A stretch of DNA of 61,488 nucleotides from Thioalkalivibrio sp. ALJ16 (GCF_000377345.1 NZ_KB898051.1:1-61488), one strand, 5' to 3'. Positions 38,535 through 51,389 are shown, numbered from the stretch's first letter. The notes: generated by a model from the sequence alone, not told the origin. Numbers and translations: made by a program.

Positions 38535-39249
38535 AGGCCCCGTCCACGCGCCCCTCGAGGGGCTGGAACCGGGTCTTGTACTCCATCTTCGGCGCCTGGT
38601 CGATCCAGTAGCCGAGGTAGACATAGGGCAGGCCCAGACGGCGCGCATGCGCGATCTGGGTCAGGACCGCGAGGGTGCCCAGGCCGCGGCGGGGCTGGTC
38701 CGGGTCGAAGAAGCTGTACATCGCCGACAGCCCCTGCGGCGTGCGGTCGGTGATCGCCACCGCTATGAGCCGGTCGGTGTGACGGAACTCGATCAGGTCG
38801 ACCGGGCCGTTGCGGTGGGAAAGCATCCCCGCGTAATCCTCGCGCCCCATCTGTTCCATGCCGCCGCCTGCGTGGCGACTGGACAGGTAGCGCGAGAACA
38901 GCGGCATGTGCTCGTCGAGATCCGCGGCCGGACCGGGCCCGGCCTGGTCCGGTGGTCGGGTCAACGTGACCGTGACGTCGTGATTGAGTGTCAGGCAGCG
39001 GCGCTGGCTGCGGTTCGGCCGAAAGACCCGAACCGGGATGCGGACGGGTACGCAGGCGGTGCAGTTCGGGCAATGATGTCGGTAGACATACTGCCCGCTG
39101 CGGCGAAAGCCCTCGCCCAGGAGCTGGCCGTAGCGGTGCCCGCCGAGGCTGACCGCGGGATCGACCAGCAGGCTCTGCATCTCGCGGTCGTCCAGATAAG
39201 GACAGGCCTGCGGGGCGGTGATGAACCAGCGGAGCGGGTGTTCCTGCAT
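38509..39249 (-). CDS. bpt: leucyl/arginyl-tRNA-protein transferase (Bpt, N-degron)
   Basis: The enzyme attaches leucine to proteins with N-terminal Asp or Glu, targeting them to ClpAP. The 246-residue protein has CPYLDDREMQSLLVDP, the Cys motif HHCPNCTACVPVRIPV and the C-terminal region GYWIDQAPKMEYKTRFQPLE, all typical of Bpt/Ate. The start at 39249 (MQEHPLRWF) is set by homology. The gene is convergent with sdmT and divergent from metH, with about 150 bp to the metH start. Confidence 0.92.
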   Translation of the reverse strand: MQEHPLRWFITAPQACPYLDDREMQSLLVDPAVSLGGHRYGQLLGEGFRRSGQYVYRHHCPNCTACVPVRIPVRVFRPNRSQRRCLTLNHDVTVTLTRPPDQAGPGPAADLDEHMPLFSRYLSSRHAGGGMEQMGREDYAGMLSHRNGPVDLIEFRHTDRLIAVAITDRTPQGLSAMYSFFDPDQPRRGLGTLAVLTQIAHARRLGLPYVYLGYWIDQAPKMEYKTRFQPLEGRVDGAWERLAASR

Positions 39250-39400
39250 GCCGCTATCGTGACACGGCTCGCGCGCTCCGCAAACCGGGTGTCCGCGCCC
39301 GTACAGCACAATCCGGAACGCGCCCTGGAGGCGGGTTCCCCGCCGGGCCCGGATGCCTGGCGATGACCATGAATCCATTCAACACAATGGTGTACCGCAC

Positions 39401-43192
<3,792 letters not shown>

Positions 43193-43245
43193 CCCCCGGT
43201 CCCGTCTCCGGGCCGACCCGTGCGAGCGCGTGGGCCCGGCGAACT

Positions 43246-43290
43246 GCGAGCCCCGCATCAGGGAATCCCAGGTGCGGGGCTCGCTTTGTC
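43246..43290 (+). terminator. intrinsic terminator after metH
   Basis: A perfect 12-bp stem GCGAGCCCCGCA/TGCGGGGCTCGC (43246-43257 with 43273-43284) with a 15-nt loop is followed by TTTGTC. This is the strongest candidate end of the metH transcript. Confidence 0.82.
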
Positions 43291-43340
43291 TGGGTGGCCG
43301 CGCCAAACTGTTCAGGTCCGCCCGCAACCGGAGCTCGTGC

Positions 43341-43733
43341 ATGTCCGCCCGTGAACCCGCGATCGATGCCCGACCGGCGATGTTCCGCAATCACCCGTTT
43401 GGCTTCCTCCTGAGCCTGCTGCTGATCCCGGCCTTCGGCCTGGGCATCCTCATCCTGCTCTGGTGGTACCTGCAGACGCGCTCGATGCGTCTGCGTATCG
43501 ATGCCGACCAGGTGCATCTGGAACGCGGCCTGCTGTCGAAATCGCATGTGGATCTGGATATCGCCCAGATCCGCACGGTGAAGGTGGACCAGAGCTTCTT
43601 CGATCGCATCTTCCGGGTCGGCCGTATTGCGGTGTACACCACCGGCGACAACCCGGAATTCAGGGTTGCCGGCATCCCCGATCCGAACCGCGTGCGCGAG
43701 TATGTACGCGCGCGTCGCGAGGCCGTGGCATGA
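43341..43733 (+). CDS. PH domain (bPH2/DUF304) membrane protein
   Basis: The 130-residue protein has an N-terminal helix-rich anchor (FGFLLSLLLIPAFGLGILILLWWYL) followed by a bacterial PH-like domain: SMRLRIDADQVHLERGLLSKSHVDLDIAQIRTVKVDQSFFDRIFRVGRIAVYTTGD. Such proteins are of unknown role, often in membrane stress. A CGGAG lies before the ATG at 43341. Its stop overlaps the ATG of the next membrane gene (ATGA), so the two form a pair. Confidence 0.85.
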   Translation: MSAREPAIDARPAMFRNHPFGFLLSLLLIPAFGLGILILLWWYLQTRSMRLRIDADQVHLERGLLSKSHVDLDIAQIRTVKVDQSFFDRIFRVGRIAVYTTGDNPEFRVAGIPDPNRVREYVRARREAVA

Positions 43734-44053
43734 GTGACGCGGACCACCGCGACAGCCGCCTGGCGCTGCGGGTCCTGCTCGGCACCTCGGCGCTAGTGGC
43801 CCTGCTGGTCGCGCTCCTGGTGCTGGCCGCCGCAGTCTCCCTGCCGGGGCTGTCCGACTGGGTGGCGGTCACCTTCGACGATGGCATGGGGCTGAAGAAC
43901 GCGGCCCTGGTCGCGCTCATCGTGTCGGTGCTGGTGTCCATCGTGTTCGCGCTGGCCGCCGGCGAGGGTCTGCTCGGGGAGCTGCAGTTCATGATCCCTG
44001 GATTCTTCCTGTTCTTCGTCTTTTTCTGGCTGCTGCTGGCCTGGGTCTTTTGA
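43730..44053 (+). CDS. small membrane protein with three helices
   Basis: The 107-residue protein MSDADHRDSRLALRVLLG has three predicted helices: ALVALLVALLVLAAAV, ALVALIVSVLVSIVFALAA and FMIPGFFLFFVFFWLLLAWVF. It overlaps the PH-domain gene by 4 bp and precedes the GNAT-nitrilase fusion by 57 bp. I do not recognise a family; the coupling suggests it partners the PH-domain protein in the membrane. Confidence 0.78.
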   Translation: MSDADHRDSRLALRVLLGTSALVALLVALLVLAAAVSLPGLSDWVAVTFDDGMGLKNAALVALIVSVLVSIVFALAAGEGLLGELQFMIPGFFLFFVFFWLLLAWVF

Positions 44054-44110
44054 TCCAGGCCAGCGCACCGTGCATCCTGCGTTTCCCTCTCAACCCCCGG
44101 AGCCCTGACC

Positions 44111-45664
44111 GTGACGACCGACGCGGACAACGACGCGAATCCCCAGCACCATCTGACCCTGCGCCCGACACGGATTGAGGACTACGAGGATATCCGCGAG
44201 ATTATGGAGCGGGTCTATCACGACCTGGACGGCGCCTGGAGCGAGGCGCAGTTCCGCTCGCAGGTGATGCGCTTCCCCGAGGGCCAGATCTGCATCGAGG
44301 ACAACGGCAAGGTAGTGGCCGCGGCCATCAGCCTGATCGTCGAGTACAAGCGCTTTGGCGACCAGCACAACTACTGGCAGATCACCGGCAACGGCTTCCT
44401 GACCACGCACGACCCGGATGGCGACACCCTGTACGGCGTGGACGTCTTCGTGCACCCGGACTACCGCGGCCTGCGTCTGGGGCGGCGCCTGTACGACGCC
44501 CGCAAGGAGCTGTGCGAGAAGCTGAACCTGCGGGCGATCGTCGCCGGCGGGCGCATCCCCGGCTACGAACAGTACCGCGACGAGCTGACCCCGCAGCAGT
44601 ACGTGCGTCGGGTGAAGAATCACGAGATCACCGATCCGATCCTGACCTTCCAGCTCGCCAACGACTTCCACGTCCGCAAGATCATCACCAACTACCTGCC
44701 GGACGACGAGAAGTCCGGGGCCTACGCCACCCTGATCGAGTGGCTCAACATCTACTACGAGGAGAAGGAAAAGCTGATTGGTGGCAGCCGCTCGGACGTA
44801 CGCATCGGCGTGGTTCAGTGGCAGATGCGCCCGACCGTGGACCTGGACGCCCTGTTCCAGCAGGTCGAGTACTTCGTGGACGCCGTTTCCGGCTACCGCT
44901 CCGATTGCGTGCTGTTTCCGGAGTTCTTCAACGGCCCGCTGATGGGGGCGTTCAACCAGGACTACCCGGCCGAGGCCGTGCGCCGTCTCGCCGAGTACAC
45001 CGATGCGGTGCGCGAGGAGATGGTGCGCCTGGCGCTGGCCTACAACATCAACATCGTGGCGGGCTCAATGCCCGAATATACCGACGACGTGCTGCGCAAT
45101 GTCTCCTACCTGTGCCGCCGCGACGGCACCTGGGATCGCCAGTACAAGATCCATGTGACGCCGGACGAGGTCTCCTACTGGGGTCTGCAGGGCGGCGATG
45201 AGGTGCATGTCTTCGATACCGACTTCGGCAAGATCGGGATCCTGATCTGCTACGACGTGGAGTTCCCCGAACTGCCCCGGGTGATGGCGGACCATGGACT
45301 GCAGATCCTGTTCGTCCCCTACTGGACCGATACCAAGAACGCCTACCTGCGGGTGCGGCGCTGTGCCCAGGCGCGGGCCATCGAGAACGAGTGCTACGTG
45401 GTGATGTCCGGCTCGGTGGGTAACCTGCCCAAGGTCGAGAACATGGACATGCAGTATTCTCAGGCTGCGGTGTTCACCCCGTCTGACTTCGCCTTCCCGC
45501 ACGATGCGGTGGCGGCCGAGGCGACCCCGAACACCGAGATGACCCTGATCGTCGATCTCGACCTCGACAACCTGAAGGAACTGCGCAGCCACGGTTCCGT
45601 GCGCAACCTGCGTGATCGCCGCCGCGACCTGTATTCGGTCAAGTGGAAATCCAAGCCGGTGTAG
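44111..45664 (+). CDS. GNAT acetyltransferase-nitrilase fusion
   Basis: The 517-residue protein has an N-terminal GNAT domain (to about residue 190: RPTRIEDYEDIREIMERVYHDLDGAW, then VDVFVHPDYRGLRLGRRLYDARKEL with the acetyl-CoA loop) and a C-terminal carbon-nitrogen hydrolase domain with triad Glu271 (LFPEFF), Lys346 (YKIHVTP) and Cys380 (ILICYDVEFPE). The joined pair suggests one enzyme makes what the other uses, for example an acylated amine. Substrates are unknown. A similar fusion is widespread, in my recollection, but uncharacterised. Confidence 0.88.
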   Translation: MTTDADNDANPQHHLTLRPTRIEDYEDIREIMERVYHDLDGAWSEAQFRSQVMRFPEGQICIEDNGKVVAAAISLIVEYKRFGDQHNYWQITGNGFLTTHDPDGDTLYGVDVFVHPDYRGLRLGRRLYDARKELCEKLNLRAIVAGGRIPGYEQYRDELTPQQYVRRVKNHEITDPILTFQLANDFHVRKIITNYLPDDEKSGAYATLIEWLNIYYEEKEKLIGGSRSDVRIGVVQWQMRPTVDLDALFQQVEYFVDAVSGYRSDCVLFPEFFNGPLMGAFNQDYPAEAVRRLAEYTDAVREEMVRLALAYNINIVAGSMPEYTDDVLRNVSYLCRRDGTWDRQYKIHVTPDEVSYWGLQGGDEVHVFDTDFGKIGILICYDVEFPELPRVMADHGLQILFVPYWTDTKNAYLRVRRCAQARAIENECYVVMSGSVGNLPKVENMDMQYSQAAVFTPSDFAFPHDAVAAEATPNTEMTLIVDLDLDNLKELRSHGSVRNLRDRRRDLYSVKWKSKPV

Positions 45665-45839
45665 TCCCGCGGTCGCAGGTCACAAAAGCGTGAACCCCAT
45701 CCGGTTGACCCGCGCCCCTCTGGCATCCGTGGGCAAGGCCCCGTAGTCTTGCAGGAACAAGGATGAAATCCGCGCGATGGTTCGTGCGGTCGATGGCCAA
45801 CCCGTTGCCCAGGCGGGTGGGTGTCCGCCAGGGGGAAGC

Positions 45840-47219
45840 ATGAGCAATCAGATATCGGACCCGCAACGCAGCGCGATCCTCGTGGTGGATGACTCCAAGG
45901 TCATCCGGGTTGCGCTGCAGCGCATCCTGCAGGGCCAGAACACCGTCTACGAGGCCTCCGACGGCGAGCAGGCCCTGGAGCTGTTGCAGCAATACCCCGA
46001 CATCGGCTTGATCCTGACGGACCTCTCCATGCCCGGCATCGACGGGCAGGATCTCCTGCTGCGTGTGCGCGACGGGCTGGACGATGTGCCGACCGATCTC
46101 CCGGTGGTCATCGTGACCGGCCAGGAGAGCGACGAGGCCGCGACCGACGAATGGCGTTCGCTGGGGGCCAGTGCGGTCCTGATGAAACCGTTTGTCCCCA
46201 CCCGTGTGCGCGAGGTCGTCGCCGAGCTGCTGCCGCCCCCGCCCGAACCGGAGCCGGCCATCGTGGCCAGCGGCGCCGATTCCGCCGAATCCCAGGCGCT
46301 GCGCGACGAAGTGGAGCGTCTGCGCCGGGAACTGATGCTGCGCCAGCAGTCTTCCAACGAACGCGAGGCACAGAAGGAACTGGAGCGCCTGCGTACGGCC
46401 TTGGGCGAGGCCCGTGATGAGTCCACGGCCGCGTTCCAGCGCACCGAGGAGCGCGAGCGCGAGATCGAGCAGCTGCAGGAGCGGCTGCAGGCGGCCGAAA
46501 CCGAACTGGCCGCGGCGCAGGCCCGAGCCGCGGAGCTGGCGACCGCCGGCGAGCAGGCCGCCGACCGCGAGGCCGAGGTGGTCATGCTGCGCGCCCGCGT
46601 CGACGAGCTGGAGGCGGCGGCTGCAGCGGCCGAGACGGACGCGTCCCCCGACGCGGAGCTCGACCAGCTGCGCACCCGCCTGCGCGAACTCGAGGGCGAG
46701 AACGTGCGCCTGGACCACGACCTCGTGGACATGGAACGCCAGCGCGAGGCGGTGCAGCAGGAGCTGAAAGAGGCGCGGGCCGAGGCCGACCGCCTGCGCC
46801 GCGAGCGCAATCAGCAGAACGAACGTGCGGCCGCCGCCGAAAAGGCCCAGGCGGAGGCCGAGCGCCGTTGTACCGAGAGCCAGGACTCGGCCGCCGAGAT
46901 CAGTCAGCGCCTGGTCACGCGTGAACGCGAACTGGAAGAGGCGCAGCAGCGCAACCAGGACCTGCGCGGGCGCATCCGCGACCTGGAACATGCCCTGACC
47001 GGGCACAGCACGACGGCTGCCGCGGAGCCTGAACCCGCCCCGGACAGCGGCGGATCGGTCAGTGCCCAGCCGGAAGACCGCCTGCAGGCCGGCGCGGTTG
47101 GCACCCCGGGCGGGACGATGCTGCCGCTGCGGCGGCGGCGCTGGTTCCGGCTGGTGTTTGTCGGCGTGCTGGCAGTGATCGCGGCCCTGGCGGTCGCGAT
47201 CTACCTGCGCGGATTCTGA
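45840..47219 (+). CDS. response regulator with long coiled coil and C-terminal membrane anchor
   Basis: The 459-residue protein has a receiver domain (1-120) with the acidic pair Asp17-Asp18, phosphoacceptor Asp61 in LILTDLSMPGIDG and Lys116 in MKPF. A Pro-rich linker (PPPPEPEPA) follows, then about 250 residues of Glu/Arg/Ala-rich coiled coil (RDEVERLRREL through RIRDLEHAL), a low-complexity Glu/Pro/Ser stretch, and a final hydrophobic helix (LVFVGVLAVIAALAVAIYL) before RGF. No DNA-binding or enzymatic output domain is seen. The start at 45840 follows GGGGAAG. No partner kinase is adjacent. Confidence 0.85.
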   Translation: MSNQISDPQRSAILVVDDSKVIRVALQRILQGQNTVYEASDGEQALELLQQYPDIGLILTDLSMPGIDGQDLLLRVRDGLDDVPTDLPVVIVTGQESDEAATDEWRSLGASAVLMKPFVPTRVREVVAELLPPPPEPEPAIVASGADSAESQALRDEVERLRRELMLRQQSSNEREAQKELERLRTALGEARDESTAAFQRTEEREREIEQLQERLQAAETELAAAQARAAELATAGEQAADREAEVVMLRARVDELEAAAAAAETDASPDAELDQLRTRLRELEGENVRLDHDLVDMERQREAVQQELKEARAEADRLRRERNQQNERAAAAEKAQAEAERRCTESQDSAAEISQRLVTRERELEEAQQRNQDLRGRIRDLEHALTGHSTTAAAEPEPAPDSGGSVSAQPEDRLQAGAVGTPGGTMLPLRRRRWFRLVFVGVLAVIAALAVAIYLRGF

Positions 47220-47235
47220 CGCAACACTAGCGCGC

Positions 47236-47271
47236 GGGGCCGCGGGGGCCGGTTGTGGCGCCCGCGGCCCC
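47236..47271. terminator. 11-bp perfect hairpin between convergent genes
   Basis: GGGGCCGCGGG (47236-47246) pairs with CCCGCGGCCCC (47261-47271) between the response-regulator and dienelactone-hydrolase stops. No T tract; likely the end of both transcripts. Confidence 0.5.
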
Positions 47272-47288
47272 GGCATTGGTCCCTGTTC

Positions 47289-48083
47289 CTAGTGGCGGTC
47301 GCGCAGCACACTCAGCAGGTGCTGCCAGGAGTCGTGGTCGGCGCGGGCGTCATAGCCTACCGGCATGTTGAACTCCTCGGCGATGGCGTCGGCACCGGGA
47401 TTGGTGAAGCTGTGCAGGACGTCGGAGAACTCCACCACGGTGTAGCGAACCCCCGCGGCCTGCATCTCTTCCTGGAACCCGGCGATCTGTTCCGGCGGGA
47501 TCATGGGGTCCGCGGTGCCGGTGAATGACAGCAGCTCTGCGGTGACCTGGTCGGCCTCGGCCGGGTGGTCGGTGCCCAGTGCGCCGTGGAAGCTGGCCGC
47601 GACGGTGAGGTCCATCCCGGCGCGGGCCGCCTCCAGGGCCACGGTCCCGCCAAAGCAGTACCCGACCGCAGACGGTGCCGCGTCGACACTGGCATCATGT
47701 GCCCTCAGCCAGTCGTAGGCGGCCTGAAAGCGGCCCAGCATCAGGTCACGATTGGCACGGATCTCGCCAGCAAAGTCGCCCGCGGTGGACGGGTGGCCCG
47801 CCAGTTTCCCGCTGCCATACATGTCCAGCGCAAACGCCGCGTAGCCCTCGCGGGCGAGCTGCTCGGCACGGTCGCGGGCATAGTCGTTGTGCCCCCACCA
47901 CTCGTGGATCACGAGCACCGCGGGGTGGGGCCCGCCGGCCTCGGGGTAGGCGAGATAGCCAGTCAGTTCTGCGCCGTCGTGTTCGTAGGTGACCTCTTCG
48001 GTCTGAATGCCGGCCAGGGCCAGCCCGGGAAGCAGGCTCGCCAGCAGCACGGCGAGCGGGGCAAAAGCGGGTCTTGCAGACAT
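47289..48083 (-). CDS. secreted dienelactone hydrolase family protein
   Basis: The 264-residue alpha/beta hydrolase has a signal peptide (LASLLPGLALAG) and the Cys-Asp-His triad: Cys143 in GYCFGGTVAL, Asp192 in GTADPMIP and His224 in DVLHSF. The nucleophile elbow GYCFGG is the dienelactone hydrolase form. It acts outside the cytoplasm; the substrate is not known. The start at 48083 is chosen to include the signal peptide; the frame continues 61 codons further. It is a single gene between two plus-strand units. Confidence 0.88.
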   Translation of the reverse strand: MSARPAFAPLAVLLASLLPGLALAGIQTEEVTYEHDGAELTGYLAYPEAGGPHPAVLVIHEWWGHNDYARDRAEQLAREGYAAFALDMYGSGKLAGHPSTAGDFAGEIRANRDLMLGRFQAAYDWLRAHDASVDAAPSAVGYCFGGTVALEAARAGMDLTVAASFHGALGTDHPAEADQVTAELLSFTGTADPMIPPEQIAGFQEEMQAAGVRYTVVEFSDVLHSFTNPGADAIAEEFNMPVGYDARADHDSWQHLLSVLRDRH

Positions 48084-48278
48084 CGAACACCTCCTGGGTG
48101 GTTGTGACAACGCGAGTTTGACATACCCGCCGCAGCCGGGTTCTCGGGTGCGCCGGGTTACATCATCGTGGCCAGCGGCTACAGTAGGAATGCGCGAACG
48201 GGCGAGCCACGGGCCAGCCCGACGCAGGACAAGTGAGGTGGCGCCAGCCTGGCCCGCCTCGGGCAAGAGGATCGATCA

Positions 48279-49169
48279 ATGTCCGAAAACCCCGCCGCAG
48301 ATTCACTCGAGGCCCGGGTCCAGTCGGCCGACAAGCTCCTGGCCATGCCTCAGGTCGTGTTCGAGGTTGCGCGCCTGCTGGAGGACGATAAAGCCACGGC
48401 CACCCAGATCGCCGCGAGCCTGGGTCGGGACCCGGGGCTGGTCGCCCTCGTCCTGCGGATCGCGAACAGCCCCGCGTATGCCCCGGCCCGCACCGTGGAT
48501 TCGGTGGACCGGGCGATCACCATGCTCGGCCGGGATGCCCTGCAGCGCCTGGTCGTGGCCAGTGCGATTACCCGCGCCACGGCCTCCATCCCCGACCAGG
48601 AGCGCCTGCCGCTGGAGGTGTTCTGGCGGCATTCCGCCTACTGCGCCGTGATCGCACGCCAGCTGGCCATGCGGGTGCTGCCGCGTCAGGCCAGCGGCAT
48701 CTTTCTGGCTGGTCTGCTGCACGACCTCGGCAAGCTGCTGCTGTTTTCGCAGTCGCCGGAGTCCGCGCACCGGGCCTTTCTCTCCAGCCTGGATACCGGC
48801 GACGGCCTGAGTCCGCAGGGCGCGGAGCGAGCCCAGCTGGGGTTCGATCACGCACAACTGGGGGGTGCGCTCGCCGAGCACTGGGGGCTGCCGGAACTGC
48901 TGGTCGACTGCCTGACGGGTCACCATCAGCCCATGGTGGCCCCCGAGCGCAACCGCACCGCGGTCATGCTGGTTCACCTCGCCAATACCGGGGCCCACCT
49001 GGCCGAAATCGACTCGCGCGACTGGGCCGATGCCCCGCCGGTGGACCCGGCCGTCTGGGATGCCCTGCACATGGCGCCCGAGGTCCTGCTGTCGGCGGTC
49101 GAGGAGGCGCAGCACGAAGTGCTGGCGGTGCAGGACTTCTGCGACCCCGCGCATGACCGGGCGCCGTAG
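48279..49169 (+). CDS. HDOD domain protein
   Basis: The 296-residue protein is an HDOD signalling module: LLAMPQVVFEVARLLEDDKATATQIAASLGRDPGLVALVLRIANSPAY, and GIFLAGLLHDLGKLLLFSQSPE in the HD position. HD-like residues are partly changed, as usual, so hydrolase activity is not expected. Such proteins relay second-messenger or chemotaxis signals. An AAGAGGA lies upstream. It is followed at 50 bp by two Slp lipoprotein genes, probably in one transcript. Confidence 0.88.
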   Translation: MSENPAADSLEARVQSADKLLAMPQVVFEVARLLEDDKATATQIAASLGRDPGLVALVLRIANSPAYAPARTVDSVDRAITMLGRDALQRLVVASAITRATASIPDQERLPLEVFWRHSAYCAVIARQLAMRVLPRQASGIFLAGLLHDLGKLLLFSQSPESAHRAFLSSLDTGDGLSPQGAERAQLGFDHAQLGGALAEHWGLPELLVDCLTGHHQPMVAPERNRTAVMLVHLANTGAHLAEIDSRDWADAPPVDPAVWDALHMAPEVLLSAVEEAQHEVLAVQDFCDPAHDRAP

Positions 49170-49218
49170 GCATGAGGCGAGCGTCGAACCGCGGCGGGTT
49201 CCGGTGGTCGTAGCCTTC

Positions 49219-49797
49219 ATGAAGCCACGCCTGTTCACCATTGCCCTGCGCGGGCTGCTCGCCGTCGGCCTGCTATGGCTGCTGGCGGGTTGCGCCGGTG
49301 TCCCGGCCGACCTGGCACCGCTGCCCGACGCGGCGCCGGATCGCGAGCAGGTGCTGGCGGACCCCGAGGCGGCCCGTGGCGAAACCGTGGTCTGGGGCGG
49401 GGTGATCGCGGATATCGAGAACACCTCCGGGGGCACTCGGCTGGAGGTGGTCGCGCGCGAGCTCGACCGCGAAGGCCGGCCGCGGGAGTCGGATCGCTCG
49501 CCGGGACGGTTCCGGGTGATCAGTCCCGGCTTCCTGGATCCGCAGATCTACAAGGAAGGGCGCGAGGTCACGGTACGCGGCACGATCCAGGGCACAGAGG
49601 ACGGCAGCATCGGGGACTACGCCTACACCTTCGTGACGCTGCAGGCCGATGCCGTGCACCTCTGGCCGCGGCGACCGCCGCCGGCGGAGCGCCACCTGCG
49701 CGACCCGTTCTATGACCCGTTTTACGATCCGTTCTACAGCCCGTGGGGTCCGCGGTTTGGCCCGTACGGACGTTACTACCCCTATCCGTGGTACTGA
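49219..49797 (+). CDS. Slp-family outer membrane lipoprotein, copy 1
   Basis: The 192-residue lipoprotein has a lipobox LLAGC with Cys25 and a Slp-like domain (VVWGGVIADIENTSGGTRLEVVARELDREGRPRESDRSPGRFRVISPGFLDPQIYKEGREVTVRGTIQG). Its C-terminal tail carries tandem DPFY repeats (DPFYDPFYDPFY) followed by an aromatic/Pro run PRFGPYGRYYPYPWY. The gene is coupled to copy 2 by TGATG. Slp proteins of E. coli are starvation-induced; the role here is unknown. Confidence 0.85.
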   Translation: MKPRLFTIALRGLLAVGLLWLLAGCAGVPADLAPLPDAAPDREQVLADPEAARGETVVWGGVIADIENTSGGTRLEVVARELDREGRPRESDRSPGRFRVISPGFLDPQIYKEGREVTVRGTIQGTEDGSIGDYAYTFVTLQADAVHLWPRRPPPAERHLRDPFYDPFYDPFYSPWGPRFGPYGRYYPYPWY

Positions 49798-50294
49798 TGA
49801 AACGATCCCGTGTCCTGATTCCGTTGCTGGGGGTCCTGCTCCCGTTCGTGCTCGCGGCCTGTGCAACGGGTCCGCTCGAGGCCCCGGCCGATTCGGCCGG
49901 TCAGGTCGAGCCGCGGGCGGTGACGGCGGACCGGCTGCCGGCCGACGAGCAGGTGTGGGGCGGGGTGATCGCACGGGTCGACAATCGCGCCGATGCGACC
50001 GTGATCGAGGTCGTCGGCTACCCCCTCAGCCGGCAGGAGCCCCAGACCCGGCAGTCCACCACCGGCCGCTTCCGCCTGCGCGTAGAGGGGTTTGCCGATC
50101 CGGTCGACTACAGTAGCGGTCGCCGGATCACCGCGGTGGGTACGGTCAGCGGCGTCGAGGAGGGCCAGATTGGCCAGTCCGACTACAGCTTCCCGGTGCT
50201 GGAGGCCCGCTCCGTGCACCTGTGGCCGCTGCCGGAGCCGCCGCGTTCCTCCGGTGGTGTGCGCTTTGGGATCGGTATCGGCATCGGTCTCTGA
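49797..50294 (+). CDS. Slp-family outer membrane lipoprotein, copy 2
   Basis: The 165-residue lipoprotein (lipobox VLAAC, Cys22) shares the Slp core with copy 1: QVWGGVIARVDNRADATVIEVVGYPLSRQEPQ, GRFRLRVEGFADPVDYSSGRRITAVGTVSGV, and a C-terminal VHLWP. It lacks the DPFY tail and ends GIGIGIGL. Starting codons overlap the stop of copy 1 by one base, indicating a tandem duplication. Copy 1 and 2 differ too much to be a recent event. Confidence 0.85.
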   Translation: MKRSRVLIPLLGVLLPFVLAACATGPLEAPADSAGQVEPRAVTADRLPADEQVWGGVIARVDNRADATVIEVVGYPLSRQEPQTRQSTTGRFRLRVEGFADPVDYSSGRRITAVGTVSGVEEGQIGQSDYSFPVLEARSVHLWPLPEPPRSSGGVRFGIGIGIGL

Positions 50295-50349
50295 GGCGGG
50301 GCGTCGTTCCCCGGCTCGCACGCACGTTTCCCGAAACCCTGGAGTTGCC

Positions 50350-51348
50350 ATGCGAGCAGTCGTGTTTGACCAACCCGGTGATCCCGATGTCCTGCGCCTG
50401 GAGGAAGTACCCGAGCCGCCTCTGGTGGCTGCCGACCAGGTCCGCATCCGAATGCTGGCCGCGGGCGTCAACCCGGTGGACACCAAGGTGCGCACAGGCG
50501 GGATGATCGTCCCCGGCGCGCCGCGCAACACGCCCGGTTGCGATGGCGTGGGCGTGATCGAGGCCTGTGGCAGTGACGTGCATCATGCGCGTCCCGGGCA
50601 GCGGGTGGCGTTCTGTTTTGGCGGGGTCGGGGCCGACCCCGGCACCTATGCGGAACAGGTGGTCGTGCCCGAAGCCGCCGTGGTTCCGGTGCCGGCCGCG
50701 GTGACTGACCTGCAGGCGGCGGCCCTCCCGCTGACCTGGCTGACCGCCTGGGAGTCCCTGTTCGAGCGGGCCGAGCTGCAGCGCGGCCAGAGCGTGCTGG
50801 TGCACGCCGCCGCCGGCGGGGTGGGGCAGATGGCCGTGCAGATCGCGCGCGCGGCCGGGGCCCGGGTCCTGGGGCTGGTCCGGCGCGAGGAGGCGCGGCG
50901 CCTGGTGACCGGGCTTGGCGGCGACGTGGTCGACCTGACCCGGCCCGATGCCGAGGCGTCGATCCGGGCCTACACCGACGGTCGTGGTTTCGACATCGTG
51001 CTCGACACCGTCGGTGGCGATGTCTTTCGCGAGGGGCTGACCCAGGTGGCCTATGGCGGGGACCTGGTGACCCTGCTCGCGCCCCCGGCGGATACCGACT
51101 GGAACCCGGCACGCCTGCGCAACCCGAGCATCAGCCTGGAGCTGATGCTGACCCCGATGCTGGAAGGCGACCGCCGGCGCCTGAGACATCAGGCCACGCT
51201 GGTGGCCGAAGGTCTTGCGCGCCTGGCCAGTGGCCGCCTGCAGGTTAACGTCGAGGACAGCCTGCCACTGGCGGAGGCCGCCGAGGCCCACCGCCGCATC
51301 GAGGCCGGCGGCCGCAGCGGCAAGCTCGTCCTGCGCATCCCCGAGTAA
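50350..51348 (+). CDS. quinone-reductase-like MDR oxidoreductase
   Basis: The 332-residue medium-chain reductase has the NADPH-binding motif HAAAGGVGQMAVQIARAAGARVLGLVRR and GFDIVLDTVGGDVF, and lacks the catalytic zinc ligands. It belongs to the NADPH:quinone oxidoreductase (zeta-crystallin) group; the alkene or quinone substrate is unknown. It follows the Slp pair at 56 bp and is transcribed in the same direction. Confidence 0.87.
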   Translation: MRAVVFDQPGDPDVLRLEEVPEPPLVAADQVRIRMLAAGVNPVDTKVRTGGMIVPGAPRNTPGCDGVGVIEACGSDVHHARPGQRVAFCFGGVGADPGTYAEQVVVPEAAVVPVPAAVTDLQAAALPLTWLTAWESLFERAELQRGQSVLVHAAAGGVGQMAVQIARAAGARVLGLVRREEARRLVTGLGGDVVDLTRPDAEASIRAYTDGRGFDIVLDTVGGDVFREGLTQVAYGGDLVTLLAPPADTDWNPARLRNPSISLELMLTPMLEGDRRRLRHQATLVAEGLARLASGRLQVNVEDSLPLAEAAEAHRRIEAGGRSGKLVLRIPE

Positions 51349-51389
51349 GCCTGTAGTCACGCCGCCACGAACAAGGTCAAGGGCGGTTT

